Assembly: GCF_028453695.1 (NCBI RefSeq)
Contig: NC_135773.1
Span: 24,167,782 to 24,231,781, forward strand
Source of the DNA: Augochlora pura
Lineage: Eukaryota; Arthropoda; Insecta; Hymenoptera; Halictidae
Length of the DNA stretch: 64,000 nt
Direction: 5' to 3'
The notes beneath the pieces were generated by a model. It was not told where the DNA came from. It was given only the letters and a program-made list of their open reading frames with translations, and did not search any database. Of the stretch, positions 1-12,654 are shown piece by piece. The position numbers and the translations under genes were made by a program. Each line of letters starts with the position of its first letter. Positions within the stretch are counted from its first letter, which is position 1.

Positions 1-44
1 ATAAATTTAATTTTGCACTCCGCCGTGTTAATCCCGAGCGCGCG

Positions 45-70
45 CTCTCTCTCTCTCTCTCTTTCTCTTT
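45..70 (+). repeat. (CT)n microsatellite
   Basis: Nine perfect CT units at 45-62 followed by a decayed CT/T tail. It directly follows a CG-rich string. Confidence 0.95.
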
Positions 71-447
71 ATAAGGCCGCGCGAGAGTCTTCTTAGCCCC
101 GGCGTGTAAGCCCGGCCGACCAAAGGAGAGGACCGTGCGAATAAAGGGGCCGGGCTTCGGTTGCCGCGGACAAGTTGAAAAACTGGGCAAAATTAGATCC
201 CGGCCGGTGGGGTATCCTCGTTCGCGGCGGCGCGGAAGTGGCAATTGCACAGCGAATTAACTGGCGGCCTCGTAAAAGTGCGAAAACGGTTATACCTCTC
301 GCCCTAACCTGGCCCTCCGTATTTACCAGCATCGCCATTCCCGGGCGCCCCGACTACCACTATCGCTCGACTACCAGCAGCTTCCGCCTCCTTTTCCCTC
401 AAACTTTCCACCCCTCCCTCCGCGACCCTGCCCCGTCCCGCCTCGCG

Positions 448-504
448 TTCCCCTTTCTCTTTCTCTCTTTCTTCCTTTCCTTTCTCTTTTCTTTTTTCTC
501 CTCT
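448..504 (+). repeat. Polypyrimidine tract
   Basis: Fifty-seven consecutive C/T bases without a purine, ending at an A at 505. It is mixed CT/CTT rather than a clean microsatellite. Long homopyrimidine-homopurine tracts can adopt triplex (H-DNA) structure or act as a polypyrimidine tract; neither is shown here. Confidence 0.9.
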
Positions 505-810
505 ACTCGGACGAACTAAATAAAATATGGATCAAAGTAACGGAGTTCTTGGTTCGTCCCAGTTGAGTGCAAGGCCTCTAGCCTGCAGCGGGGATAAGTT
601 TTCAACTTTAGAATGAAGAGACACCCCCTTGCGGTGAGTTTAGCCGCCTTGTATCGGGGCCTCGGTACATACCGACACGAACAAGAGCCGGGCCCCTGAC
701 AGCGGGTGGTAAACTTTTCCACGCGCAGTTTCCGTCGATACAGTGTAACGAGCGTTCTTCGCGATATGCAGTTGCTAATTCGCTTTAACTCCCATGCTGC
801 CTGCCCCAAC

Positions 811-850
811 CCTCCCTCCCTTCCTCCCTCCCTCCGTCCCTCCGTCCCCC
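811..850 (+). repeat. CCTC / CCTCCGT tetranucleotide-like repeat
   Basis: Imperfect repeats of CCTC passing into CCTCCGT-type units, then C5. It generates the proline/serine-rich frames that overlap it. Confidence 0.9.
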
Positions 851-1750
851 GTATCGTTCGGCACGGGTTTCCCGCGGCTCTTGCAAAGTGTTCGGTCGTT
901 CATGAAGTTTCTCGCGTTAATTCCTATTCGGTCGAAAAGATGGCGGACGCTTGTTAAGCGTTTGATAGTTACAGGCCGGGTTCAAAGTTCTCAGAATTTT
1001 ATGATTGACGCACGGTGACCTATAAAAGTGCATACTTGTGATATAAATATATTTGTTTAGAAGTGAAAGTCGGAACGTGTGAACATTGCTTTTGAAGTGG
1101 AAATATGCTCCGCGATTTTAGTTAAAAATAAATATCAATCTGTAGAAACGAGGAACGGATGAGGGCTGAGAAAGGAACCGAAGCTTCCTTGTTTACTCTA
1201 AAGACCTGTCGGCCAGCCATAACGACTTATATAACGAGTTGAATAAATGATTTCAATCTTGTGGAATTCTAGTGGTCACTGAGTTCGACGCGCGTTACTC
1301 TCGATCGCTCGCAGAGCAAACCTATCAGGAACACTCTTTAGCGACCGCGACCGACGCGGAACTCGAGCGGCTAGGTGATCATGAATCATTTCGCGGATGA
1401 GACAATTCGGCAGGAGAAACACAGAGGAACGTTTCAAAGTCCGTCGAACACGAGCTCTGTTATAACTTTGCTAAGATCCTTGTCGCGGTCCCTCGGAGAC
1501 GACAACCAACGGCAAGGGGTACTCGTCGAATTAATACCCGACGCGAATCGAACGCGGAAACGCGCCGGGATCCCGTACAAACGTCAGCGTTGCGCATTGC
1601 GAAAAAATAAAATCCTCGGTCTCTCGCGGCCCGGCAGTCATTCGTCTGTGTTAAAAAGGGATTCGCTGTCGAGATCGAGACATACATCATACACGTGATC
1701 GATGATAACGATTCCAGCAGATGGCCACGGCCGGTTGTTCCGGGCGCGGG

Positions 1751-1764
1751 CGCGCGCGCGCGCG
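1751..1764. repeat. (CG)7 alternating tract
   Basis: Fourteen bases of perfect alternating CG inside a longer CG-rich string. Such tracts are potential Z-DNA formers, and their survival argues against strong germline CpG methylation at this site. Confidence 0.9.
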
Positions 1765-3720
1765 AGCGCGGATTCAGAGAGGGACATTGTTTCGGCCTAA
1801 AGATAACGCTTTGTTCTCGCATGCCGGTTCGCGCGGGACAATGCGCTCACGCGAAAATCGAATAACGCGCGTAAAACTGCAGATAAGCGGCTGAAAAGAC
1901 CGCGCGACTCAAGCAGCCGTCCATATTTCACGACCGCTCGCCGCTACTGCTGCTGCTGGTCTACCCTCGTGTTTCACCCATTTCACCCGTGTTCCCGGCC
2001 TATTAATTTATAACTGTGGCACGCCAGCACGGCGCGGTCGAAACATTGATCGAAAAAACGTTTAATCGCGTTACACTCGTTCGTCGACGCGCCGCGCCGG
2101 GAACGTCTGATCTTTGCGCTTTTTCAACGGACGATGCTCCTTCCGGTGTCGTAAAAGGGTTAACAAGGCGACGTTTTAACACGTTTTAATTTAATAAGTT
2201 GTCGAATTTATTCGGACGCGCCCAGAACCGAGCAGCTTTCGGAAACAAATCGAAAGGGCAATGCTCGCGTCATCGTTTCGAACGGTTCCGAGAATTTTGA
2301 TCGTTTTCCCATCGCCTCGGGTAGAAGGTCTCACGGAGGAGAATCTGGGGCATTCTTTATATGCAAGTTTCAAATATCAAACGTCACGGTATCTACGGTA
2401 GCCTGTCTTCCGGTTTTGCAGACGATGCTCGGAATTGATCGGTAAACCCGTCGATTCCACGCGTCCATAATTTATAGGACCGCGCGATATAGAATGTACC
2501 CCGGCCAGGTACGAAATAGAAATATTCATTTGCGTTTTGTCCAAGGCTGCCGCGTCTCCGCAGTCGCGGGCCGACGATCGAGATACCGTTGCAAATGATG
2601 ACCGGCCGAGGAGTCGGAAATAGACACGCGATCATTCCCGATGAGACGAGAGCGCGAGCTGCGCTCATAAATCTATTTTAAAAACGCTTGTCGGTTGCTT
2701 ATAAAGTTTGTCACCCGAGAAAAGCGTCAGCCGTCGTTCGGACGACGCTTCTAAAATTCCCGTATCGGGAACAAAACCGCGGGTGAGTTTGGTAATGAAG
2801 AATATAAATAGGAATTCTCGTGATACAACGAAGTAGTATTTACTGTTCGATCACAATGGTCGAGTTATTATGTTATTTCTTCATAAAGAACGATTTTCAA
2901 TATCATTTCTACACAATGGATACTTTTGCCGGAAACACGGGCTGTGTGCCAGCACTATTGAGTACGATTCGTCAAAATCAAGCGACGAACGCGTCACAAT
3001 TGAAACGTGAAAATTCATTTATTAAATTAATACACGCGCGATCGGCAATGTTTTGTGTTCCGGGTAAAGAGAATATAATTCATTTGGAATATATAATCGG
3101 TACCTTTGTACCGCGCTAAAGTCGATTCGTTGCGAAAGTAAATAATTCGCAAGTTTCATTTTTCGTAGCGAAAACATTGGAAAATCGCTGAAATTATCAT
3201 TCTTGAATACGCGTTGGGTTAACGCGTGAATTTTTTGGTTCTTATTTCAATAGAAATTAGAATAGATATCTCTTTAAATTCTCGCTTTCTTAACTAATTA
3301 CTAGATTGCTTAACGAATACAACCTTTAGCAAAAAATAGGGTTTCAATATTTTTCAAGCAATTACGGCGGACAGAGTTCTTTCGTCGTTAAAAATTTCCC
3401 CGCGGCACTATGGAATAGTATTTTATTGTGTCCGTACCGAATCGTAAAATGTTTGCGGACGATGGCCAGCCAGACAACGCGTTAACAGCCTGTAACCCGA
3501 TTCCCCGGCGCGTTAGTCGAACAAACAACTGGTCCATTGTAAGCACGGCCTTAGATTGCCATAATTTCCAGCGCACGCAGCCGCGATATCATTGCCGCGT
3601 CGCATAGACCAGTTAGCGAGACAAATGACGGTGAATCGAGCGTGTTAATAAACTACGGACACAACTGACTGATTGAACAGCTACCGTCCATTAAGTAGCA
3701 GCGTGTCGTACAATACGAGC

Positions 3721-3735
3721 GGGCGGGAGGGCGGG
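3721..3735 (+). other. G-quadruplex motif with 1-nt loops
   Basis: Four runs of GGG separated by C, A and C. Single-nucleotide loops are known to favour very stable parallel quadruplexes. The motif lies at the left edge of a CpG-rich block that continues to about 5.1 kb. Folding in vivo is not shown. Confidence 0.7.
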
Positions 3736-5100
3736 CGGATCCGGTCGGCCCTTCAATCCGGTCCGGGGGCTCGTTTAAAATCGCCGGTGTGACAGGGGCT
3801 GCTCGCCAGAGCGACGGTGCTACAATGCGCGCGACACCCGACGGTCGAAATAATTCGAACACGCGGTAATCAACATTGGTGTACAGCGACAAGGCGTGAA
3901 AGATCGCGCGACCAAAATTCCCCGTTCGGGGGCTACAAGTAACAGCTTTTTGATTTATTCGTCCAATCATAGTAATGTACATCGGCGCGGGGAATCAGCG
4001 TGCGCGGACCGCCGAGGCGTGCATATCGAGTTATCGCGCGGGGGCTGGGAAGCTGGCAAGAGAACGCGGTGTGGAACGTGTCGACGTGGAGCTGTGTGGC
4101 CAGCAGCGGCAGCGGCGGCGGCACCCAGGACCGGCACCACCACCATCGGCACCGATCGGCGAATCTGCCGTGTGTTACAAAATGGTAACAGGCTGCGCGC
4201 GGTGCGGCGCGGCGCGGAGCGGAGCGGATCGGATCGGTGCAGAGCGGTGCGGCGTGGATCAAATGGAGCACTCTTTGACGTCGCGCGACGGTCACTGCGG
4301 ATCCCCCGGTTGTTCCCAATGGTCGTGAACGATCGATACGCGAAACAAAGTGCGCTGGCCGTGCACATTTCTATACGTTCCAATCCGAAGGGCAATTCAA
4401 TTGCGGCGGACGTCCCATACGGCCATCTGCAATATTCTCCGCGAGCAATCGTCCTCCAGAGACCGTCAATGTATGCACTCGCGCACCTCCCAATGACATT
4501 TACATTTATATTGACACGGCGCTTCGAATGGGATCTTGAACACTGCCGAACGCTTAAATGCATTTGCGGTGCCGGCGTAACGATCAATTTCACATTCTTT
4601 TCCTATCCTCCCTCGTGCTCGAACACGTATACGCCGCGCACACACCGAGAGACCGAGAGACCGAGAGACAGAGAGAGAGATACACGCCCATCCTATACTA
4701 CCTGTCCCGCGCCAACGATTCGATATGGCCGGGCCGATTTGGGCTATGCAACTATCAACGGCAGCGTTATCGCGTTACAAGCAGCGCGGAATTGCAACGT
4801 CGAAAGGAACAGCAACGGCGTGGGGCCGCGTAGTTTGTTCGGTCTTCGAGCAGAACTGCGATCCCGCTTCTCTTGCGGACGCTGCGAAATGCTGTTGCGA
4901 AACTCGGTTCGGTTGTCGAACATGCGGCCGGATATTATTACTCCGCACGTACACTTCTCGAGTTCGATCGCCAGAATTTCATCGGAGATTTTTGGGTCGC
5001 CGACGAGGCCGACAGTCTGCGGAATACTTAGCCGTTGCTTGCGCGCAAATTCTCGTTCGTTAACCGATTCGTTTTCGATCATTTTTATTCGGTTTGACTA
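3736..5100. other. CpG-rich block with overlapping spurious frames
   Basis: CpG-dense DNA in which frames of 401 codons (+, 3896-5101) and 208 codons (-, 3967-4593) overlap. The 401-codon frame begins at GTG, is arginine/alanine-rich and shows no domain. High GC lowers stop-codon frequency, so this length is not evidence of a gene. It could be a CpG-rich promoter or 5' UTR; nothing decides this. Confidence 0.4.
4644..4680 (+). repeat. (ACCGAGAG)3 + (GA)n
   Basis: Three perfect 8-bp units at 4644-4667 run into ACA(GA)5. This resembles a GA microsatellite that captured a CC interruption and then re-expanded. Confidence 0.92.
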
Positions 5101-8100
5101 GAAGAAGATCTGTTCGCTTTCAACCCCTTGATCACTTTTTAAATATCCACAGATCGATTGCAATTTCGCAAACGGCATTAATCTGCAGCAAGAGCGCTGG
5201 AAACAAACAGGGAACATTCGTGACTGATCAGAAATTGTTTAAACAGTGTTCGGTACGTCCAGGGAACAAATGAGCGACGTCGGGTCATCAGATACCTCGC
5301 CTAACGCATGGGACCTGTACAGATCAGTTTGCGAGATATTTCAGCCGGAAAGCCGACCGGATTAACGAGGCTTTTTATCGTATCCAGATGCAACTATTAA
5401 TACGGCAAACAAATGCGCCGCGGGGTTTCGACTACCGCGTCTACGAGGCTAAGAAAGAAGCGGAGCGACGCGATTCGTTTGATCTACGCGCGACAAAGGG
5501 GGAAATAACGCGGGGATGGCACCCGGTATAGATTTTCGGAAGAAATTAGCAACAAATTCGCGGGAATACGGTTTGGAAAATTACAAAGCCGCATAAAGTG
5601 ACTGCGGGCAACACCGGTTCCGTAATTTGCATTTCAAACGAAGCGTACGCGAAGAGGTTAATTGAATTCAATTTTTAAACCTTCCGCGCGTTACCATTCC
5701 GCGCGCGCGGAGCGCAACGCGTCGATACTTTGTCCCCGCGAATTCGCAATATTGACGCCGTCCGCGCGCACAATATACATATATATATATATGTATGTAT
5801 GTATGTATCGTTTTTCTCGCGCGCTCTCCCCTCTCAGGAATCTCTTTGAATTCTTTAATACCACGATAAGGTGTGCGGGCGCGTTACACCACAGCCTACG
5901 GCCACTGTTTCGAGAAAATTGGATTCTCGTCAGAAACCTACGGAGATAGAGGGGGAGCCGCAGAAATCGGTCGGGTAACCGGTTGCGCGAAGCTCGAGCA
6001 CCGAAAACCGTGCGTAATCGAATTCGGCTCACATGTTCTTCGACCCCGCTATTTTAAAACTTGCCGGATAATCGGGTGAACGAACGTTGCCTCGAGTGAT
6101 CCGCGAGATAATCGGCTAATTCGATTATTTGCAATCCTAGCCAATTAGAAGACCTCGTTTATAAGGTCCCGCGAAATGCCGGATATTTTTGCCCTAACCG
6201 AGCGTCTCGTAGAGGTACTCGGAGAGACCTGGGTACTTCGTACACCCCGAGTAAAGCCAGTCTTTTCAACGTCTCGACCCCGTAGACCGGCTTGTCCTCG
6301 CAATTTCTCCAAAGTGACGGCTCATTAAAACGCGGATCGGCCGCCACGAGTCCCGCCGCTTCTTGGATACGGTAAGCCCCTCCCCCAACCCCGCCTGCGT
6401 TCGCGTCGAGATATTATGGGGTTGATAACTTCCCATATTTTAATAGCTCTTCAAGGTTGCCCGATCGACTTTTAGTGTCGACGTGTACGTGTCACCGCGC
6501 TGGAACACCTGGATTTGCCGTTCCAATCGGAGGCTGCGACAGGTGCTTTACTGTGTCAGCATTAAAACGTCGTCTTCCGTTATTACCATTTCATCAGCCC
6601 GCCAAGACTACTTTGTAACTTTGTAACGTTTCTTGCGCCGATTAATTTCGCTCTGCGTTTCGAATAGGCAGGGGAGAGGGGGGGCCTTTGCACGGTGACC
6701 TGAAAAGCGACTTATTGTGGCGAAAATTCAAGATTCCCTCGGATCCTCCTGGAACTTTGTCATTCATACCTCGAAGTCGTTAGCAACGAATCTTGCCGCA
6801 AAAGTATAAAACAGAAAATGGTAGACTTCGTGTTCTATTTGGTACAAATCATTCAGACGTGTCCTCTTTTCAACGCTGAACTTTAGATGTTAAGATGATC
6901 GTTACCACTTTGACAGCACAGTAGATTCGATGTTATCTTTCAACTTGTTAATTTCATGATAGGACCATTCGAATCGATCGCTATCGAACCAAAGCGTCGA
7001 CAATATCCTCGAGGAATGTACATTCGAACAGCGAGACTCCGTGCACATCATCCTTCTTCCGTTTCCGCATCTTGGAAATTCGATCTTATCGAAAGCACGA
7101 GCAGATTCGCTTCGCGTTTGTATTCAGAATTTTTTCGCTGATGAAAGGGTATTTTCATAATTCTTGAAGGAGCGCCGTGGCTCTTTGCAATCACTTTTCA
7201 ATCTCCGCCGCCCCCATTAGGTTTGCCCATTTTTCCAGCGTCGTGCATCCGCGAAGCGCGGAGTCGTGCCACCGCGCATTAGGAAATTAAAGTCGTCCCC
7301 GGGCGCGTAACGGAAGCGCGGGCTTAAATACGCAAATTAGACGACATTCCGCGGACCCGATAACGTTTCAATGCCGCAACAAGACAGGCGTTGGCAGTTC
7401 AGGAATCCTCTTGTAGTAAGCAGTACTTAGTAAACCCCCGGCAAATCACCCTGCCCTTCGCCGCTGCTTTTCATCCGTCCGTTCGCGTACCGGTTTTACA
7501 CAGCATCCCCGTCACGCGTGCACGCGGCACATTTCCGAGAATTCTATCGGATGCGCGCCAATATAATCCGTCATTCCGCTCTCTCCCAACATATCAGCCG
7601 GATTAATAGAAGCAACGGACTTTCCCCCGAAAAAAGTCTTGTGTGCGCTGCAACTCGGCACAAAAGAACACCGGCTTTGCGTTTTTCTTTCATGTGCAGC
7701 CCCGTCGCCATTAATATTCCCGCGCTCTCTTTACGAGAGAATAACTTTCCCGAAATTGCGCGACGCTTTCATTTGGAAGATTACTCGATTCTTTTAAACG
7801 ATTACGACCCGGAAGGGGCGGACGGAGGCATTAACTGCCGGGGTCGAATTTTCAAAAATATTTGTTCTCGTTTAAATGTCAAATATCGCAAGAAGTTTTT
7901 GACAAAGGGGAAGAAGATACACTCTTTAGACACCCTGGCGGGATGAAAAGGATTGCTATTTCACAGCGTGCGCGCGAGATTAATGTATTCTTTGCCGAGA
8001 CAGTACTTTAGTATATTTTAAATTTCGTATTACTCTCGAATTAAGAAATGTAAAAGAGCTGTCGTATCTCTGCCCTTTTATCTGACCGTAAAACGAAAAT

Positions 8101-8590
8101 TTAAGAAATGTGCCGATAACGTGTAAAAATTACCACTTTCCTGCGATATTCGGCTCTTGTCGTTTGGCTAAATTTTTTTGTCCTGCGTATAAATTACCGA
8201 GAGACACCGATTGTATTTTAAGCACTTTTGTTTCACGGAGCAGATTACTCGCGAACCATCTCGGCGAGTATCGAACCGCTTGTTCTCGGCACAAAAAAGG
8301 CCAGCAAACGTAAAAGACAATCTTTCCGGCGAAGAAAGATCATATCGAGCCGTTCACCGCTGTGTCCTGAATATTTATGTCGGGGCTATCTCGCGATGTT
8401 CATCGGAAAGTCAGCAAGCCGAGCGCTCGGCAGTGCAATCAGGGAATGCGTTTGATTCTGTCTCGTCTTATTGCCAGGAAGAAAATCGTCGGGGGCCAAG
8501 CATACACTAGAAACGTCCTTTGTGAAACCGCGAGTGACCCGGTGGTCCGTATTTGCCCGGAAATGAGAGAAAGGAGCATACGCGTCACCG
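5101..8590. other. Non-coding stretch
   Basis: No supported gene. Frames of 60-140 codons are scattered on both strands and lack domain motifs. The only clear structure is a compound AT/GTAT microsatellite at 5773-5808. Local AT-rich patches lie around 6.8-7.0 and 7.9-8.2 kb. Confidence 0.6.
5773..5808 (+). repeat. Compound (AT)n(GTAT)n microsatellite
   Basis: An alternating AT stretch passes into (GTAT)4. It is an AT-rich pocket inside otherwise CpG-rich DNA. Confidence 0.93.
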
Positions 8591-8592
8591 TA

Positions 8593-8634
8593 TCCTTCTC
8601 TCTCTCTCTCTCTTTCTCTCTCTCTTCCTTTCTC
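8593..8634 (+). repeat. (CT)n polypyrimidine tract
   Basis: Forty-two uninterrupted pyrimidines with a CT core. It produces the Ser-Leu run in an ATG-started 229-codon frame at 8377-9066, which I regard as spurious. Confidence 0.95.
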
Positions 8635-8927
8635 GTTTCTCGTTCTCTTTCACCTGTTCGTCCTCGGGGTTCCGCCCTTGCCGGCCGTCTCGCGCTGCTC
8701 TCTTATCCTCTTTTCTCTTTTCCGCTTCAACCCCGGCGTCGGCCGTCGGTTGTTCCCGTTTGCCCGCAAGAGGAAGAAACAAGAAAGGCAGTCAGCGGAA
8801 ATATTTCGACGAATCCCCGGACGCATACGAGACGTTCTTTTCGCGAGAATTCCGCTCGCGAAACGTGTACTTTGTGGAGAGCCGCCGGAACAGACGGGGA
8901 GAGAACGCTTATACGAGAGAGCAGAGA

Positions 8928-8952
8928 GGAGGAGGAGGAGGAGGTGGAGGTG
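8928..8952 (+). repeat. (GGA)n/(GGT) trinucleotide repeat
   Basis: GGA repeats pass into GGT-GGA units inside a GC-rich block at 8.6-9.1 kb. They appear as poly-Gly, poly-Arg or poly-Glu in the three plus frames, so none of those translations is informative. Confidence 0.9.
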
Positions 8953-9162
8953 GACGGGTACAGAGCCGGGGCGCGGTGGTGGCTGCTGGTGCATCCACGG
9001 CATAATACCGGCGACATACGAGCGTGTCGCTTCTGTACGACTCTCTTGACACTCGCAAAGCTATGAAACGCCCGCTCGGACCGCCAGGACTCATCGTCCG
9101 GCATGGGATGTGCCTCTCTCTGGTTTGATACTTCGCGCGACACTCACCTCCGCGATACGAGC

Positions 9163-9186
9163 CTCTCTCTCTCTCTCTCTCTCTCT
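9163..9186 (+). repeat. (CT)12 microsatellite
   Basis: Twelve perfect CT units followed by CCCC, the second CT tract within 600 bp. Confidence 0.97.
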
Positions 9187-11577
9187 CCCCGTTTCGAGGG
9201 TCACCGCTCCAGAAATTTTCCAGGCTTCGGAAATTGTCTGGGCCGACGCGCCGCGGTCTTGGCTCTGCCGATAAGTTCCGCGCGGAACACGCGAATACTC
9301 GGAACTTTCACCGCCTGCCGCGGCTGCACGACTATTCCGCGAGCGGAAACAAATGTTAACTAGGGTAAAATGATAAAGCACGACCGTAACGAGCGATACC
9401 GGTTGCCTTTGGCGCTATCGTAGTCTTCGGAGATACCGCAGAATCGCGGTTATGCGAGCTATGTGACGCGCGTCTAAAGAACAATATAAAAATAAAAAAG
9501 ATAAGCTACAAGCAGTATTTTAATTGCTGCAAGCCTAATTTATATCTCCGAAGCAAATACGTTCGCTTCTGTTCTGGTACGATTGAAATATTTTCGTTTT
9601 TACATTGATTCGTAAAACGAATCGTTTTACACGCGTGCTATCTCGAATCCGAGCGACTACACGCGAAACACGTTTTTGGCTAATGGAGAATTTCGGGGCG
9701 ACGCGGCGCTTGTACCATACAACTGTTCTCGGCAATTAGGAGGTGCCCGAATGTGGACATTCAAATAGAATCAGTCACATAATTCGGCCAGCCGGCGGTA
9801 TTCAGTCAGTTAGGACACTGCACGGGCAGTCCCGTACACCCGGGCCTAGTCGCATTAAGCTGCGGAGCATACTAAATAGTAAACGCAGTTATCCTCTTTA
9901 CCCGCGAATAAGTTCCTCAAAGCCGCGTCGGAATCTGGCCGGTGCCAGTCCACTCGAACCCCGTGTTTGAACCACGCGGACGTAAGAGTTCCATTTGGTT
10001 TCCAAGGGACCTCGATTAAAGTCGAACGCTTCCCAGTCGATTTCTGAACCGCGGGAATCAACGTTTTTCCTGGTCGGCCGTGTTCGCCGGAAGTAAATTC
10101 GGTAAAATGGGAAACGTCGCATAAATATTGATTAAAGCGACTGGGAAAAGCGGTGCGTGCGCGTCGTCGGCGGGAGCCGTCGACGACGACGGAAATCTTG
10201 TTTGTCGATTCGCCAGTGTGTGATTTGATTTTCTTTGACAGGGGCGAGGGCGCGTTTATAGTGGAATTATGATGAGAGCTGCGAGAGCGTTCGTCGGAGC
10301 GAATCAGAATATCTGGACACGTGATCGATTCTACTGATAACTCCCAGTCTTACAATTTCTGGCGAAATGAATATAATCGTGATTAATAGCAGCGACAAGA
10401 CTACACAGAATAAATAAAAATTTTTCATAATTCTAATTCATCGAAAATAGCGTAATAAAATTATTAAATTCCGCTTTACTTAATTTTATATCTCATATTG
10501 ATCATCTCCGGAAATATATTTCCCATACGGCGATCAAAGGTACGTATATTAATTTACAGGGAAGAGTTCACGTCGGACGAGACACGTTTTTAAACCATTT
10601 TATCTGCAGTTTGCTTTTCAAACACGTCGCACCGCGTCCGATATTTTTATTTCTAACTTTAATATTTGCATTCACTTAGATAATTGTTTGAATATATCTT
10701 TATGAAAGGTACATATTATCTTTCGTTACGTCGCAAGCTCTAGTTTTACCAGCGAGGCGGTGTAGACGGACATTCGTTTCGCCAAACTCTGAATATATTT
10801 TTCTGCCGGACACTCTTTGTTCTAATAACTTCCGACTGTTAACAATGTAAAGAACTCTTCGTAATAACTTTACCGTCGCGCTAGTTTCTTTACCATGTAA
10901 TTATTGTATCCGGATCTTGGCGCCGCGGAACATGATCAGCGGTGGCAATACGTTAGCGGCAGGATATCAATCTAACGAACCGCTCTACCATCAGCCTGTT
11001 TACCCCCTTAAATCACGGCAAACACGGCCGGATGATAAAGAATCCTCGTACGGCTTGAAATTCCGTCGAAGTTCCCGCGGCTGCGGTTTCCTAACTTTTT
11101 TTTTTCGCCCCCTCCTCGCGGAGAACACTGTCATTATTCTCTTAGCAGGAAAACTTCTCCCACGAAGACAGCCGGGGACTCCTTGGGTCTTCTCTCCCTC
11201 CCTTTTTCTCCGCACGGTGATTTAACGCCATCGAGAACAGCGGCGCGGTGGAACTGCCGTGGCAGGAAGGGACGGGGAACAAGGGACGAGGGGGAACGGC
11301 CGTGGAGATGCTTAATCAAAATCATTGCCTGCGGATTCGTGTCGGGGGGAACGGAGCCGGAGAAAGGTAATTTTGCGAAGTGTGGCTGGATTAGTGCTAG
11401 TCCGTTGTCAGTTTAGGGGTAAATAAGCGGAATAAGACGAAGCCGAGATGATTGTGCGTGCTTTACAAGATAGTTGAGCGGAATAATAATGAGGCCGCGC
11501 CGCGCCGACGAACGTTTATGCGCCTCTGTTAAACGACTCGACAAATTGTTCTCTTCCTTATTCCACTGGAAACCGGT

Positions 11578-11580
<3 letters not shown>
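9187..11580. other. Non-coding stretch
   Basis: No gene recognised. DNA from about 10.3 to 10.9 kb is AT-rich and has no long frame. The 10.15-10.2 kb part is CG-rich with a short GTCGTC/GACGAC inverted repeat. Confidence 0.6.

Positions 11581-11608
<28 letters not shown>
11581..11608 (+). repeat. (CT)14 microsatellite
   Basis: Fourteen perfect CT units followed by CGG-rich DNA. Confidence 0.97.
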
Positions 11609-11611
<3 letters not shown>

Positions 11612-11756
11612 CGGAGGCGACCGCGTGTCTCCGCGCTCGCTGAATCCTTTTTCCTGCGCGGCGAATTTTCCGTTTTTGTTTTCACCGTAACAGCTTCTTT
11701 GTGGAGAGAGAAACGTTATTAAGTTCTTGTTCGACTGCAGAGTTTATTCGCTTAAA

Positions 11757-11780
11757 GCTTCCACGTCTACGCGTGGAAGC
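11757..11780. other. Perfect 9-bp hairpin
   Basis: GCTTCCACG at 11757-11765 pairs with CGTGGAAGC at 11772-11780 across a 6-base loop. There is no trailing T-run and no bacterial context, so it is not called a terminator. It could be a protein-binding palindrome or chance. Confidence 0.75.
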
Positions 11781-12654
11781 CGGTATGTAAGGTGTTGCAA
11801 CAATTTCGCAGCCCTTAACGCGAGATAATCGCCTCCACTCGCGTTTAAATATGAATACATATAAATACATAAAATTCGCAGTCTAATTAATTAAGCAAGA
11901 GATTAAAATTCGGAACCGTTTTATTTAAAAACGTGCTGCCCTGTGTAAGCAATAATTCAAGACTATGCTATCTCGCGACTTCATTAGATGCAGATAGTTA
12001 TTGTCAGACATTATTATATTCATCTCCGCAGAAATTGCTATCGTTGACCCAGTTTCCAAGGCGACGGCATATTTCAGCGGGTGAATCGAATCGATCACGG
12101 TTTCGACGAAGCGACATCTACTGTATTCATCAATTTAATGGCTCGATAGTATTCGCGAGCCGAGCGAAGCGAGACGATTATTATCAAAGTATACCAATTA
12201 CATTTTTCTGTGCGCCGCTGCTACCTGGACAACGCGCCCGCGCTACTTTGCTTTACGTAATCGCAGTTGCGCGACGACCCGTATAAGCTCCGCCCCGGTT
12301 TCGTTATCAATTTATTGTGACGTAAAATTCGAATCCGCTAACGCGATACTCGTTCGCGATTTCGTTTCGTTCGGTACGTATGATTCGGATATTGATCTCG
12401 GTGTACAACAGAGAGACCTGTTGGTACGCGCCGAGGGTGTGCGGCTCGCGAATCTGAGAGGGCTGATAGAATATCCTTTCGATTTTATCGACGATTTGCG
12501 TTTGATTATACAGCCCGCGCCAGATGCTACGGGGGTGGCGCTGAATCTAGGCGGAACGATGGCTGGAACGTTTCGAAATAACGTATCCGCGTTTCTTTGC
12601 ATTGCATTCTCGCGTTCCGATCAACGTTTATACTCGATTAATCCAGTATAATAT
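11781..12654. other. Non-coding stretch with a protein-like open frame
   Basis: From 12421 to 12651 (+) a frame of about 77 codons reads with a rather protein-like composition, but it has no ATG at its start and no recognised domain. An AACAG|AG acceptor-like site lies just before it. It ends next to the mariner remnant. I do not call it a gene. Confidence 0.35.

Larger units (their letters stand above)
1..3720. other. Non-coding stretch, no gene recognised
   Basis: Mixed-composition DNA. Open frames here are short, overlap on both strands and match no family I know. It holds a (CT)9 run at 45-62, a 57-base uninterrupted pyrimidine tract at 448-504, CCTC-type repeats at 811-850 and (CG)7 at 1751-1764. 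The part from about 2680 to 3600 is AT-richer and featureless. Confidence 0.6.

Noticed and set aside
3896..5101. 401-codon plus open frame, the longest in the window
   Set aside because: It begins with GTG, not ATG, in eukaryotic-looking DNA; it is arginine-, alanine- and serine-rich, with no domain; other long frames overlap it on both strands. CpG-rich DNA yields such frames by lack of stop codons.
8377..9066. ATG-started 229-codon frame
   Set aside because: Its middle is the Ser-Leu product of the CT tract at 8593, and the rest passes through GGA repeats; frames of similar length exist in the other phases.
11757..11780. Bacterial-type intrinsic terminator
   Set aside because: A strong stem but no following T-run, no upstream gene and no prokaryotic context.
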